Notes: generated by a model from the letters alone, not told the origin. A DNA stretch of 64,000 bases from Lachnospiraceae bacterium (GCA_028689655.1 JAQVCT010000008.1:52796-116795), one strand, 5' to 3'; counted from the first letter of the stretch, positions 45,292-54,130 are shown. A program made the numbers and translations.

Positions 45292-45951
45292 ATGTCTAGA
45301 AACAAATATCCGGAAGAAACCGTTAATCTGATTTTAGATCAGGCTCGAAAACTTTTTATTGAAAAGGGTTACGAGGGAACGTCCATTCAAGATATTATCA
45401 ATAACTTAGGTGGACTTTCCAAAGGTGCCATTTATCATCATTTCAAGTCTAAAGAGGAAATTTTCGAAGCAGTCTGCCAAAAAATTGGTGATGAAAATAT
45501 CATTTATTACAATAGAATGCGTGATGATGAAACGAAAAATGGTTTTGAAAAGCTGAAGGTAATAATTCGATCAGCCTATACAAATCCAAACAATAATGCT
45601 GTTATTGCAATGCAGGAGAAAATTACATCTGACCCAAAGTTTTTAATGAAGCAAATTAAGGAAAGCTATGAGTTGGTCGCTCCTCTGTATATCGAGCCAA
45701 TTATTCGAGAGGGAATTGCAGATGGTTCTATTAGAACCGATTATCCAAAGGAACTTGCAGGTGTACTCATTACACTGCTGAATGTCTGGATCAACCCAAT
45801 GATTGAGAAAGCCACACCAGCACAAATGCAACAAAAGCTTGCATTTTTTGGAGCGCTGTTCCAGGGAATCGGCATTGACCTGCTGGATGACGAAATTATA
45901 GAGGAATATTCCAAATACTGCGCACATTATAATCAATTTAAGCAAAAATAA
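45292..45951 (+). CDS. TetR family transcriptional regulator
   Basis: The 219-residue regulator has an N-terminal helix-turn-helix (about 10-60) with ILDQARKLFIEKGYEGTSI and GLSKGAIYHHFKSKEEIF, then a helical ligand-binding domain. GAGGTG precedes the ATG. A perfect palindrome over its promoter and a related site before the MFS gene 70 bp downstream indicate that it represses itself and the efflux pump. Codon use looks more AT-rich than the neighbours, compatible with transfer. Confidence 0.93.
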   Translation: MSRNKYPEETVNLILDQARKLFIEKGYEGTSIQDIINNLGGLSKGAIYHHFKSKEEIFEAVCQKIGDENIIYYNRMRDDETKNGFEKLKVIIRSAYTNPNNNAVIAMQEKITSDPKFLMKQIKESYELVAPLYIEPIIREGIADGSIRTDYPKELAGVLITLLNVWINPMIEKATPAQMQQKLAFFGALFQGIGIDLLDDEIIEEYSKYCAHYNQFKQK

Positions 45952-45983
45952 CTGCTCGTAGTAGAGCAGATTATTTTTAAGAA

Positions 45984-46006
45984 AATACATACCGTCGGTT
46001 GGTATT
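45984..46006 (+). promoter_or_regulatory. Candidate TetR operator 2
   Basis: AATACATACC-GTC-GGTTGGTATT is an imperfect palindrome that shares the ATACATACC half-site with operator 1 and ends 14 bp before the MFS start codon. Confidence 0.55.
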
Positions 46007-46020
46007 AAAAGGAGAAAATT

Positions 46021-47259
46021 ATGAAAATGAAATATGGAAAAGACTTTATACTTATGGTGATTGGACAAATCATCTCTCTGTTTGGCAACGCAATCCTGCG
46101 CTTTGCACTTCCCCTTTATCTGTTACGGGAGACAAATTCTCCTGCACTCTTTGGGGCTGTAACTGCCTGTTCTTTTTTGCCCATGATATTTTTATCATTT
46201 TTAGGTGGAATCTTATCCGACAGAATCAATAAGCGAAATATTATGGTTGCACTGGATTTTCTCACCGCTGGAATTGTCTTTGTGTTTTTCCTATCCATTG
46301 GGAATGTTCCACTGGTTCCTTTAATGATAGTTGTTTTAATGCTTCTATACGGAATTAGCGGAACCTATCAGCCAGCGGTACAGGCAAGTATCCCTGCTTT
46401 GGTTGCAAATGAGAACATATTGTCAGCCGGTGCCATTGTAAATCAAGTTGGATCTTTTTCTGGACTTCTGGGACCGATTATTGGTGGAATGCTCTTCGGT
46501 GCATTTGGCATTATGCCAATTTTAATCATTAGTATCCTCTGCTTTGCAGCCTCTGCAATTATGGAACTTTTTATTCATATTCCATATGAAAAGCGAAATA
46601 ATAGCGTCGGGATACTTGCCATCATAAAGGGAGATTTTTATGACAGTGCAAATTATATGAGGAAAGAGAAACCGCTTCTCATTCGGATCATTGTATTGAT
46701 TGCCATTTTTAATCTCATTCTGACTGCAATGCTGATTGTTGGCACACCCATTTTAATAGTGGAAACACTTCATTTGAGTGATGAGTTACTGGGGCTTTCC
46801 CAGGGAATATTGGCATTAGGGGGACTTTGTGGTGGAATAGTGACTGCCATACTCAGCCCCAAATTAAAGGTTGCAAATTCCCATATTTTATTATTGTTAT
46901 GCAGTATTTTTGTTGGAATCATGGCGGTTCCGCTTCTTTTCGGAATGACACACAGGATGAGCTATGTGATAATAACCGTGTCTTGCTTTGCAATCATGGG
47001 ACTTGCCACAATGTTTAGCGTACAAATGATTGCAACTGTACAGACAGAAACACCACCTGAATTGTTAGGAAAAGTAATTGCATTGATGATGTCCGTTTCC
47101 ATGTGTGCCCAGCCTATTGGTCAAGCAATTTACGGAGTTGTATTTGATGTTTTTCAAAATGATACGGGCATTATTTTGCTCTGTGTTTCCATATTGTCTG
47201 CATTGATTTCCCTTGCATCAAGGAAATTTTTAAAAAATATGTGTAACTCCTGCCCATAA
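46021..47259 (+). CDS. MFS efflux transporter
   Basis: This 412-residue protein has twelve predicted transmembrane helices and the cytoplasmic loop signature GGILSDRINKRNIMV between helices 2 and 3. The overall look is that of MFS efflux pumps of the macrolide/siderophore exporter (MefA/EntS-like) type. AAGGAG lies 6 bases before the ATG. It is transcribed with or under control of the adjacent TetR gene. The exported compound is unknown; antibiotic or bile-type inducers are possible by analogy. Confidence 0.9.
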   Translation: MKMKYGKDFILMVIGQIISLFGNAILRFALPLYLLRETNSPALFGAVTACSFLPMIFLSFLGGILSDRINKRNIMVALDFLTAGIVFVFFLSIGNVPLVPLMIVVLMLLYGISGTYQPAVQASIPALVANENILSAGAIVNQVGSFSGLLGPIIGGMLFGAFGIMPILIISILCFAASAIMELFIHIPYEKRNNSVGILAIIKGDFYDSANYMRKEKPLLIRIIVLIAIFNLILTAMLIVGTPILIVETLHLSDELLGLSQGILALGGLCGGIVTAILSPKLKVANSHILLLLCSIFVGIMAVPLLFGMTHRMSYVIITVSCFAIMGLATMFSVQMIATVQTETPPELLGKVIALMMSVSMCAQPIGQAIYGVVFDVFQNDTGIILLCVSILSALISLASRKFLKNMCNSCP

Positions 47260-47287
47260 AGGGCATCTCATCATCTCCCGGCTCATA

Positions 47288-48289
47288 TTAAATATTTTCC
47301 ATATCTTTTTTTAATTCTTCATAGATCATATCAGCACCATATTCCGGTGTATATTTGGAAGCTGCTGCACAAATCTTTTCGATGATGTCCTTTTCTTCCT
47401 CCAGCATTTCAGCAATCTGACTGGCATCATAGTTCTTCTGCAATTTTCTGCATACCTGGGAAATTAATTTTATATATTCTCCCTCATTGCGTCCTTTTAA
47501 TTTTCCTTCTTCCAGACCTTTTTGCTTTCCTTCTTCCAGACCTTCCTGATATCCACGCTTTTGTGCATCCTTCCGGTCAATTTCCCGTAGTCGTTCCTCA
47601 TCATATTCTTCAAATATCAACTCAGTCACCTCCGCTCGATTCTTCATTAATATTTCCTTCAATACATCATTTCTGATACACCATTCAGCCGCAGCATCGA
47701 TTGCCTGTGCAAGCTCCATGTCATTTTTTAGAAATTCCCGTACCTTCTCTATAAAATGGGCATATTCACCCAATTTTCTACACTGTTTCAGTAACTCGCT
47801 GTTATGCCCAACGTTAATATTCAGCATAATTGCCTTTACCTCCACACAATCCTTTTTCTGATCCTTTTTGATATAGGAACTGGATAGCCTAAGTTCCCTC
47901 TCATCCTGCTGTTCCTGGACACCATTATAGAACACAATATATCTGGGTGCCGGAAGCATAATCAGCTGTTCCCCATATTGATTGTATTCATGTTCCGTAA
48001 TATAAGCTGCATACAGCTTGGAAAAATAGAATAATCCTCTTAATGGCATATTGGGGTTCACGGAACTTTGATGCTCATACAGATTCATCATACTGTTGAT
48101 GATAAACGAGGTATCATTTTTCATACCAATATAGACCACATCCTCCAATGTAGTGATCTCTAATACGCTTTCATCCCTGTAATCTGTTCCGTTAATTGCG
48201 TTATAAAGCTCCAGTAAATCCTTTTTCTCTTTAAAAATGAATCGAAATAAACGATCCTTGTACTCTCTTTGTGCTTTTACTTTTTTCAA
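47288..48289 (-). CDS. Rpn family recombination-promoting nuclease/putative transposase
   Basis: This 333-residue protein has an N-terminal PD-(D/E)XK-type domain (about 8-110: RLFRFIFKEKKDLLELYNAI, then MKNDTSFIINSMMNLYEHQS) and a charged C-terminal half with repeated EEGKQKG-LEEGKLKG units, typical of the Rpn/PDDEXK_3 families. E. coli RpnA-type proteins are DNA nucleases that raise recombination. The start is TTG at 48289, with AAGGAG 7 bases upstream. The same 5' region recurs at 45097-45185. The gene converges on the MFS gene. Confidence 0.88.
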   Translation of the reverse strand: MKKVKAQREYKDRLFRFIFKEKKDLLELYNAINGTDYRDESVLEITTLEDVVYIGMKNDTSFIINSMMNLYEHQSSVNPNMPLRGLFYFSKLYAAYITEHEYNQYGEQLIMLPAPRYIVFYNGVQEQQDERELRLSSSYIKKDQKKDCVEVKAIMLNINVGHNSELLKQCRKLGEYAHFIEKVREFLKNDMELAQAIDAAAEWCIRNDVLKEILMKNRAEVTELIFEEYDEERLREIDRKDAQKRGYQEGLEEGKQKGLEEGKLKGRNEGEYIKLISQVCRKLQKNYDASQIAEMLEEEKDIIEKICAAASKYTPEYGADMIYEELKKDMENI

Positions 48290-48369
48290 TACAGCTCTCC
48301 TTAATTATACTGATGAATCATACGCAATACAAGAAATTTAAAAAAGAATCCCAGACAATGTTTGCAGTA
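48281..48369. repeat. 5' region of Rpn gene, intact copy
   Basis: Counterpart of 45097-45185, same orientation, 3184 bp apart; covers the start codon, binding site and leader. The rest of the 48290-48598 spacer is AT-rich with the cupin terminator at its end. Confidence 0.8.
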
Positions 48370-48542
48370 CGCTTCATCCGTTTTTATTGAATTGTTTGTG
48401 TGAAATAATTGGCAGAAATGCCAAGAATGATTGTCATCCGTTATGTAGATTAATAACTTGATACGCTCTTTAACAGAATATCCTATTTCGATAAAATATT
48501 CAATACTATTTTTGTTTTACGTTTGTTTTTCACTTCATAATA

Positions 48543-48589
48543 CTCTTGATAGCCCCAAATTCCATCATATGATCCCGGACTATCAAGAG
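48543..48589 (-). terminator. Hairpin after cupin gene
   Basis: CTCTTGATAG (48543-48552) and CTATCAAGAG (48580-48589) form a 10-bp stem 9 bases after the cupin stop; the U-run is weak. Confidence 0.6.
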
Positions 48590-48598
48590 CAAGAATGT

Positions 48599-49015
48599 TT
48601 AAAATCCAAAGCTGGCATTCACAATAGAATGATATGAATTCCGCCTGTCAGAGACATTCTCTTCTTCATAGAACACCCCGCTGTTTTCTTTATTTAATGT
48701 ACCTGCCAGCTCCACCATGAGAAACTTCGTGAGATTTTTCACCACGGGACGATGTAATGTATTCTTCGGTACCACCGCGAGCTCACCCTCATGTAATTCC
48801 GTCAATCCCTCTTTTGTTTCCAGTTCAAATGCACCATCAATGACAAAGAATAATTCGTCTGATTTCTCGTGTACATGAAAATTCAATACTCTGTTTTCCA
48901 CCTGCACCACACTTAGCACGTTGCCATTCATATCGGCGACTTTCTTATAGCGGTAGAGACCCTCCACCGTGTTCACTGCATCCAATAAATTCACTTTTTT
49001 CATACACGCTTCCAT
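48599..49015 (-). CDS. Cupin domain protein
   Basis: 138 residues from the ATG at 49015 (AAGGAGG 8 bases upstream; ATG 49039 lacks one). The single cupin barrel shows NFHVHEKSDELFFVIDGAFEL, with His/His/Glu metal ligands, and ELAVVPKNTLHRP with the second-motif His. It probably binds a metal and a small sugar or acid; enzymatic or sensor function is open. It is divergent from a LysR regulator 233 bp away, which likely controls it. Confidence 0.85.
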   Translation of the reverse strand: MEACMKKVNLLDAVNTVEGLYRYKKVADMNGNVLSVVQVENRVLNFHVHEKSDELFFVIDGAFELETKEGLTELHEGELAVVPKNTLHRPVVKNLTKFLMVELAGTLNKENSGVFYEEENVSDRRNSYHSIVNASFGF

Positions 49016-49248
49016 TTCTCGCTCCTCCTTGTTGAACATCAGCCCCTCTTAAATTTGTCCTGTTAGGGAACTATCGTTCCTTAATCCCTTTGGGATAACC
49101 CTTCCTTCGGAAGCATTACATCAGATAAATGGACTGACTTGCTTTTTTCTACAACAAATGTTACCATTCACTATGTAATATGTAAAATAGATAGTTTGTA
49201 TAATATTAATCTGTTTTATAGATTAATCATAAAAGGAGGTTCTATTCT

Positions 49249-50142
49249 ATGGATTTAAAACACTTAAATGCATTTCTGGTGGTCAGCCATACAAGAAATT
49301 TTACCAGAGCCGCTGAGTATCTGAACTATGCTCAGTCCAATGTGACCACACAGATTCAGCAATTGGAAGAAGAATTAGATGTGAAGTTATTTGACCGGAT
49401 TGGCAAAGGTATCTGTCTCACTCCAGAGGGTGAGCGGCTGATTCCCTATGCGAAAAAAATGTTATCACTGTCCGACGAGATCAAACATCTGTATCTGAAT
49501 ACCAAAGACAGTGGCCGTATCGTAATCGGTGCTTCGGAGTCCCTCAGCATCTACAAACTGCCACAGATATTAAATCAATATAAGAAAGAATTTCCAGACG
49601 TGGACATTTTCATCAAAGTAGTCGGTACTCCTGATTTTATTCCCGCTCTCGCCAACAATGAAATAGATATCGCCCTCGCCATCGAACCCCTGATGCAGGA
49701 CAAATCCATCTCCTGCGTCTTCCGGAAAAGGGAACCCGTCTGCCTTTTCGCGCTGCCCAGTCATCCACTGGCAGCACAAAAAGACATTCGACCCACTGAT
49801 CTGATGGATATGCCCCTGATCCTCACTGGCCCCGACTGCTGTTATCGAAAGCTGTTCGAGCGGAATCTGCTGGCACACAATATCCAGCCAAAGATCATCC
49901 TCGCTACCGGAAGTGTCCCTGTCATCAAGATGAGTACCCTTGCGGGACTGGGCGCCTGTGTAATACCTGCACTGGTCGTACAGAAAGAACTGGAAAATAA
50001 AGAGCTGGTTCGCCTGGACTATGACATTGATTGTCCCGTCTATGCCCAACTCCTGCACCACAAAGACAAATGGATCTCGCCCAGCCTGCAAGCCTTCATA
50101 GAAATCACGACTCAATACTACCAGACTGTAGCTGCACCTTGA
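49249..50142 (+). CDS. LysR family transcriptional regulator
   Basis: The 297-residue regulator has the N-terminal winged helix (1-60: LKHLNAFLVVSHTRNFTRAA, NVTTQIQQLEEELDVKLF) and a LysR substrate-binding domain (about 88-295). AAAGGAGG precedes the ATG. It is divergent from the cupin gene and convergent with the aldolase of the sugar operon. Its last codons and stop (CCT TGA) fall in a copy of the family-2 repeat, so its C-terminus was probably reshaped by that element. Confidence 0.93.
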   Translation: MDLKHLNAFLVVSHTRNFTRAAEYLNYAQSNVTTQIQQLEEELDVKLFDRIGKGICLTPEGERLIPYAKKMLSLSDEIKHLYLNTKDSGRIVIGASESLSIYKLPQILNQYKKEFPDVDIFIKVVGTPDFIPALANNEIDIALAIEPLMQDKSISCVFRKREPVCLFALPSHPLAAQKDIRPTDLMDMPLILTGPDCCYRKLFERNLLAHNIQPKIILATGSVPVIKMSTLAGLGACVIPALVVQKELENKELVRLDYDIDCPVYAQLLHHKDKWISPSLQAFIEITTQYYQTVAAP

Positions 50143-50164
50143 TACTTACGGGTCCCAAATTCAT
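50137..50164. repeat. Dispersed palindromic repeat, family 2, partial copy B
   Basis: CCTTGATACTTACGG joined to GTCCCAAATTCAT: both pieces occur, further apart, in the long copy at 56770-56953, so this is an internally deleted copy. It supplies the stop codon of the LysR gene. Confidence 0.65.
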
Positions 50165-50169
50165 ATCAA

Positions 50170-51012
50170 TTACAGTCCATAGAAAATTTTCATGGCACGT
50201 TCCACATCCTTCTGCATTGCCTGTTGTGCCGCTGCTGCCAGGTCGTGAAAAAACGTCACTTCCTGTTTTCCCAGCATATCTTTCACCGCAAAGACACCCT
50301 CTCGGGACATGTAGGAATAGTAGTTGATCTTACGCACGCCATTGCTGATTGCCTGGATATAGTCATTCTCACTGCACCCTGAACCTCCATGCATGACAAG
50401 TGGAATCTTTACCAGTTCCTTAATCTTTGCGATCCGTGGAAAATCAAGCTTTGGTATGGTCTTATAGATTCCATGGGCAGTACCAAAAGAGCAGGCAAGT
50501 GCATCGATGCCTGTCTCCTTTACGAACTTCTCCGCAAGTGCCGGGTCTGTATACATGGATTCCGGATCAACGGATGCTGTTCCTGCGGTCTCTCTGCCAC
50601 CCAGAACACCGATTTCTGCTTCCACGCTGGCACTTTTCTTCTTCGCCATGGCTACTGCCTGTTTGGTATTTGCCACATTTTCCTCATAGGATAATGAGGA
50701 ACCATCATACATGATGGATGTAAAGCCCAGTTCCAATGCCTGCTCCAGATAATCCAGGTGCTCACCATGATCCAGATGAACGCATACCGGCACTTTGGCT
50801 TCCTTTGCTTTTTGTATCATGACAGGACCGATGACGGACAGTGGCTGCACCGATTCATGCAGTTCCGCATGGGCAATGATCACAGGAACCTTATATTTCT
50901 CAGCGGATTGCAGCACCGCTGTGAGGCATTCCAGATTTGGCGTGTTAAATGCACCTACTCCATAGTCCTTCTCCTCAGCTATTTTCAATATTTCTTTTAA
51001 TGTAACCAGCAT
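50170..51012 (-). CDS. Class II fructose-bisphosphate/ketose-phosphate aldolase
   Basis: This 280-residue TIM-barrel aldolase of the FbaA/GatY type has zinc ligands in VCVHLDHGEH (H82, with D81), VEAEIGVLGG (Glu about 132) and VMHGGSGCSENDY with the glycine-rich phosphate loop, and NYYSYMSREGVF near the end. It splits a ketose phosphate to dihydroxyacetone phosphate and an aldehyde. It is the last gene of the sugar operon, where the substrate is presumably the product of the FGGY kinase. Typical GatY-type lengths (about 280-285) match. Confidence 0.93.
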   Translation of the reverse strand: MLVTLKEILKIAEEKDYGVGAFNTPNLECLTAVLQSAEKYKVPVIIAHAELHESVQPLSVIGPVMIQKAKEAKVPVCVHLDHGEHLDYLEQALELGFTSIMYDGSSLSYEENVANTKQAVAMAKKKSASVEAEIGVLGGRETAGTASVDPESMYTDPALAEKFVKETGIDALACSFGTAHGIYKTIPKLDFPRIAKIKELVKIPLVMHGGSGCSENDYIQAISNGVRKINYYSYMSREGVFAVKDMLGKQEVTFFHDLAAAAQQAMQKDVERAMKIFYGL

Positions 51013-51033
51013 TCTGTGATTCCTCCCGTAATT

Positions 51034-51065
51034 CCTTATTTGTATTTCCTTATTTGTATTTCCTT
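51034..51065. repeat. 14-bp tandem repeat in aldolase leader
   Basis: Two exact units of CCTTATTTGTATTT (51034-51047, 51048-51061) and the start of a third, directly before the aldolase binding site (GGGAGGAA on the minus strand). Confidence 0.75.
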
Positions 51066-51108
51066 ATCCACATTTCTTACCTGTAATTTCCTGATTCTTT
51101 CCAAATTC

Positions 51109-51174
51109 GTAACTATTCAGAACCCCATGCGCAAAATCGCTTCTCCGAAGCTTTCCTTTTGCTTATGCGGTTAC
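51109..51174. mobile_element. Deleted copy of the 153-bp element, inverted
   Basis: GTAACTATTCAGAACCCC and the next 48 bp match the right-hand part of the 153-bp element in reverse orientation (two changes), then stop at GGTTAC, directly before the stop codon of the DUF4432 gene. No target duplication is seen. Confidence 0.75.
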
Positions 51175-52173
51175 TTATTGTAATTTTTTATAATCCTCTT
51201 CCGAATCCAGCATGGTAACCTTCACTTCATAATGAATCTCGGCCTCCGGCATCAGTTCCACCAGTTTTCCCGATTCACGCATCTTATCCCTGCCATCCGG
51301 ATTACAGTTACCCGGCTCTAATCCCAGTACGTAATCACGAACGCCCATCATCTTCCATTCCGTAAAAAATGGAAGCTTCTCCGTATCAAAGGTAATTGCC
51401 AGCCCCTGATGAATGTCAGGATTATAGATGGCTGCCAGTCCTTTTCTCTCTGCATTTTCAAATTCATGATAATAACACTGCTCCTCAAAATCAGGGGTTG
51501 GTGTCAGCATCTTATCCCATTCCTTGATTCCCTTTTCTGCCCAGCTTGTTCTGGGAATCACCCTGTCCGACGAAATATGGACCCTGGATTTCTCACTGAG
51601 CAGTGGATACCCCATATTCATATGGTACAGGATCTGTACCGGTGTAATCTTATCTCCCACATTTTTAATGCAGTCAGATACGGTAAATTCGTTATTTTCT
51701 TTTGAGATGGTAATAGTCCGGTGCAGTTCCAGCTTCCGTGAAAAAATACCACTGTCATTTACGATTCCCTTAATGACGATCTCTTTTTCATTGGTCTCAT
51801 ACCATACCCGTTCCGCAGGGGTATTGTTGATGCTGCCATGCAAGGGAAGTTCCTCTCCATTGTCAGTGCATGGCACGCCCACGGACTGCAATCCGCTGGT
51901 GGTAAGGAATCCTGCTGTAAAGGATTTCAGAAATCCATCTTTTTTGTCATCATAAAAAGTGGGGGCTACGTAACCACAGGGGGAAAAATAGCTCATGTTC
52001 ATGCCCCGATAAGTCAGCCTGGCAATATCACATCCTCTGTCCTCGGAGATGGTTAGCTCCATTCCCTTTCCATTAAAAGCACGGAGCAGGCGCATTCCTT
52101 TTCCTTTCCCGTTCATCAGCTCTGATTCCTCCACACCGCTTATCTGCGTTTCATGTCCTATGTACTTGTTCAT
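51175..52173 (-). CDS. DUF4432/aldose 1-epimerase family protein
   Basis: This 332-residue beta-sandwich protein belongs to the galactose-mutarotase-like DUF4432 family: GKGMELTISEDRGCDIARLTYRG near the N-terminus (cut by strands), ELPLHGSINNTPAERVWYE, HMNMGYPLL and YVLGLEPGNCNPDGRDKMRE. It would interconvert anomers of the sugar handled by this operon, before isomerisation. It lies between the kinase and aldolase genes. The last codon lies one base from a truncated mobile element, so the C-terminus may be slightly altered. Confidence 0.85.
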   Translation of the reverse strand: MNKYIGHETQISGVEESELMNGKGKGMRLLRAFNGKGMELTISEDRGCDIARLTYRGMNMSYFSPCGYVAPTFYDDKKDGFLKSFTAGFLTTSGLQSVGVPCTDNGEELPLHGSINNTPAERVWYETNEKEIVIKGIVNDSGIFSRKLELHRTITISKENNEFTVSDCIKNVGDKITPVQILYHMNMGYPLLSEKSRVHISSDRVIPRTSWAEKGIKEWDKMLTPTPDFEEQCYYHEFENAERKGLAAIYNPDIHQGLAITFDTEKLPFFTEWKMMGVRDYVLGLEPGNCNPDGRDKMRESGKLVELMPEAEIHYEVKVTMLDSEEDYKKLQ

Positions 52174-52304
52174 TTTGTAATCCTCCTATTCTTCATCAAC
52201 CCATTTTAAAATTTTCTACGACCTATCTCTTTATCTTAATATAATTACATTGTTAAGTACAGAGTGCTTAATCCCTTTGGAACAACACCTATCTCTTTAT
52301 TCCT

Positions 52305-53792
52305 CTAGCACAGTGGTCTCACTGCATCATAGACCTTTTTATAGCGTTCATAAATTGCCATGTATTTTTCATGATATTCCGGTCTGGGTCTATAGGTATC
52401 CACGGTCTGTACCATGTGGTCCGCCGCATCTGCCAGATCCCGGTAAACTCCTATGGCGATGCCTGTGAGCATGGCACTTCCCACCGTCCCCGCTTCCTCC
52501 GATGCAAGGGTGATGATGGGGATATTCAGTACATCCGCCTTCATCTGCATCCAGATCCGGTTATTGGCACCACCGCCTGTTGCGCGAAGTGACTTCGGTG
52601 CGATGCCTGCCTTTCGCAGATGCTCCATATTTACCATCATCTCATAGGTGACACCCTCCATCATGGCTCTGTGCAGTTCCGGTGCGGTATTGCTCACCGT
52701 CAATCCCAGTATAGCACCTTTTGAATCACTGTCCATATACGGCGTTGCCGCTCCTGCAAAATGAGGCAGCACCAAAAGTCCCGTTGGTTCATCCGGCAGA
52801 TTTTCTTCCAGTAAGCTGTAGACATTTCTGCCTTGCTCCTTCGCCTGAAGCTTCTCCAGCTTACAGAAATTATCAATATTCCATTTTACCAGTGCTCCAC
52901 CTGTAAAGGAAAAAGCGTAACACACATATTTTCCCGGTATGATATAAGGTACGACGGCATAACTCCCCTGATAGAGCACATCATTGTCCGGTATTTTATC
53001 CAACACAGGGGTAATGCATTCCACGGTTCCGGCTCCGTCCGCCGCCACATCCTTATGAAATACACCTGCCCCGATTGCCGCAGACATCTGATCCTGGCTG
53101 ATGGAGATGATCTTCGTATCCTCACGTAACCCCGTTGCAAGGGAAATCTCCCTTTTGACTGTGCCCGCTGTGGTTCCCGTAGGTACCACGGGACTCATCC
53201 GCTTCATATCGATTCCCGCCGCCCGGAAAATTGGTTCACTCCACTGCAGGGTACGGATATCAAAAGCCATGGTACGCGTCGCCAGAGAATAATCGATCTG
53301 ACGCTTTCCGGTCAGTAAGAACACTACAAAATCTTCCATTTGAAAAATATATTTTGTGTGATGGTACACCTCCGGTCTATGCTTTTTAATCCACATCATC
53401 TTGGAGATACCATACATACAGTGTGGATTTAATCCTGTAATTTCAGCAAGGTTATGTCTACCAAGCTTTTCCACCAGTTCTTCACATTCTATTGCACCTC
53501 TGGGGTCTGTATACAGCAGAGAATCCAGCAGAGGATTTCCCTCCTCATCCGTGCACACAAAAGTCTCTCCGAAGCTGGTGACACCGATTCCTGCAATATC
53601 CCCATACTTTTCTGCCATCGCCCGGATCACTTCCATGACCCCGTCTCTGATCAATCCTGCATTGATCTCATGCTCACTTTTATGCCTGGACACCTGATAT
53701 TCCCCATAGGCTTTGTCCAGATACTTTCCCGTCTCATCAAACACAGTCAGTTTACACCCTGTAGTCCCTATATCTAATCCCGCAATTTTCAT
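52305..53792 (-). CDS. FGGY family carbohydrate kinase
   Basis: This 495-residue kinase has the two FGGY domains: MKIAGLDIGTTGCKLTVFD (ATP phosphate loop 1), GIGVTSFGETFVC, and the C-terminal ATP site RATGGGANNRIWMQMKADVL (about 405-424) and SEEAGTVGSAML. AAAGGAG precedes the ATG; four TTAGCCC heptamers abut it. The enzyme phosphorylates a ketose or polyol. Its place after an L-fucose-isomerase-family gene and before a class II aldolase suggests it works on the isomerase product. It is xylulokinase-like in length but the exact sugar is not readable. Confidence 0.92.
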   Translation of the reverse strand: MKIAGLDIGTTGCKLTVFDETGKYLDKAYGEYQVSRHKSEHEINAGLIRDGVMEVIRAMAEKYGDIAGIGVTSFGETFVCTDEEGNPLLDSLLYTDPRGAIECEELVEKLGRHNLAEITGLNPHCMYGISKMMWIKKHRPEVYHHTKYIFQMEDFVVFLLTGKRQIDYSLATRTMAFDIRTLQWSEPIFRAAGIDMKRMSPVVPTGTTAGTVKREISLATGLREDTKIISISQDQMSAAIGAGVFHKDVAADGAGTVECITPVLDKIPDNDVLYQGSYAVVPYIIPGKYVCYAFSFTGGALVKWNIDNFCKLEKLQAKEQGRNVYSLLEENLPDEPTGLLVLPHFAGAATPYMDSDSKGAILGLTVSNTAPELHRAMMEGVTYEMMVNMEHLRKAGIAPKSLRATGGGANNRIWMQMKADVLNIPIITLASEEAGTVGSAMLTGIAIGVYRDLADAADHMVQTVDTYRPRPEYHEKYMAIYERYKKVYDAVRPLC

Positions 53793-53804
53793 GATACTTC
53801 TCCT

Positions 53805-53832
53805 TTAGCCCTTAGCCCTTAGCCCTTAGCCC
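53805..53832. repeat. TTAGCCC heptamer x4
   Basis: Four exact consecutive units directly upstream of the kinase ribosome binding site. Confidence 0.9.
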
Positions 53833-53840
53833 GATATTTT

Positions 53841-54100
53841 CCCAATCGGGCCAACACAGACTTCCACATTCCAAACCCAGTTTCTAATGCATATCTGTCC
53901 CGTCGGGCCAAACACATCCTTCCGCATCCCAAACACAATTTCTAATATATATTCGTCCAATCGGGTCAAACACAGACTTCCACATCCAAACTCAATTTCT
54001 AATATATATCTGTCCCGTCTGGCCAAACACAGACTTCCACATCCCAAACCCAGTTTCTAATATATCTGTCCAATCAGACCAAACACAGACTTCCACATTA
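53841..54100. repeat. Minisatellite of about 57-bp units x5
   Basis: Units share CCAAACACAGACTTCCACAT and TTTCTAATATAT with periods of 58, 59, 56 and 56 bp; the last is truncated. It fills the space between isomerase and kinase genes inside the operon. A 73-codon open frame over it is made of the repeat itself. Confidence 0.9.
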
Positions 54101-54130
54101 ACTCATATTCCCAATTGAATCACACGCTAT

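Noticed and set aside
53805..53832. Telomere-like TTAGCCC repeat
   Set aside because: Only four internal copies beside a ribosome binding site; nothing suggests a chromosome end.
53826..54047. 73-codon repeat protein
   Set aside because: The frame is made of the 57-bp minisatellite and breaks where a unit is not a multiple of 3; no binding site.
53841..54100. CRISPR array
   Set aside because: Units are contiguous and similar along their whole length, without constant repeats separated by unique spacers, and no cas genes are present. The same holds for the 18-bp array at 63879.
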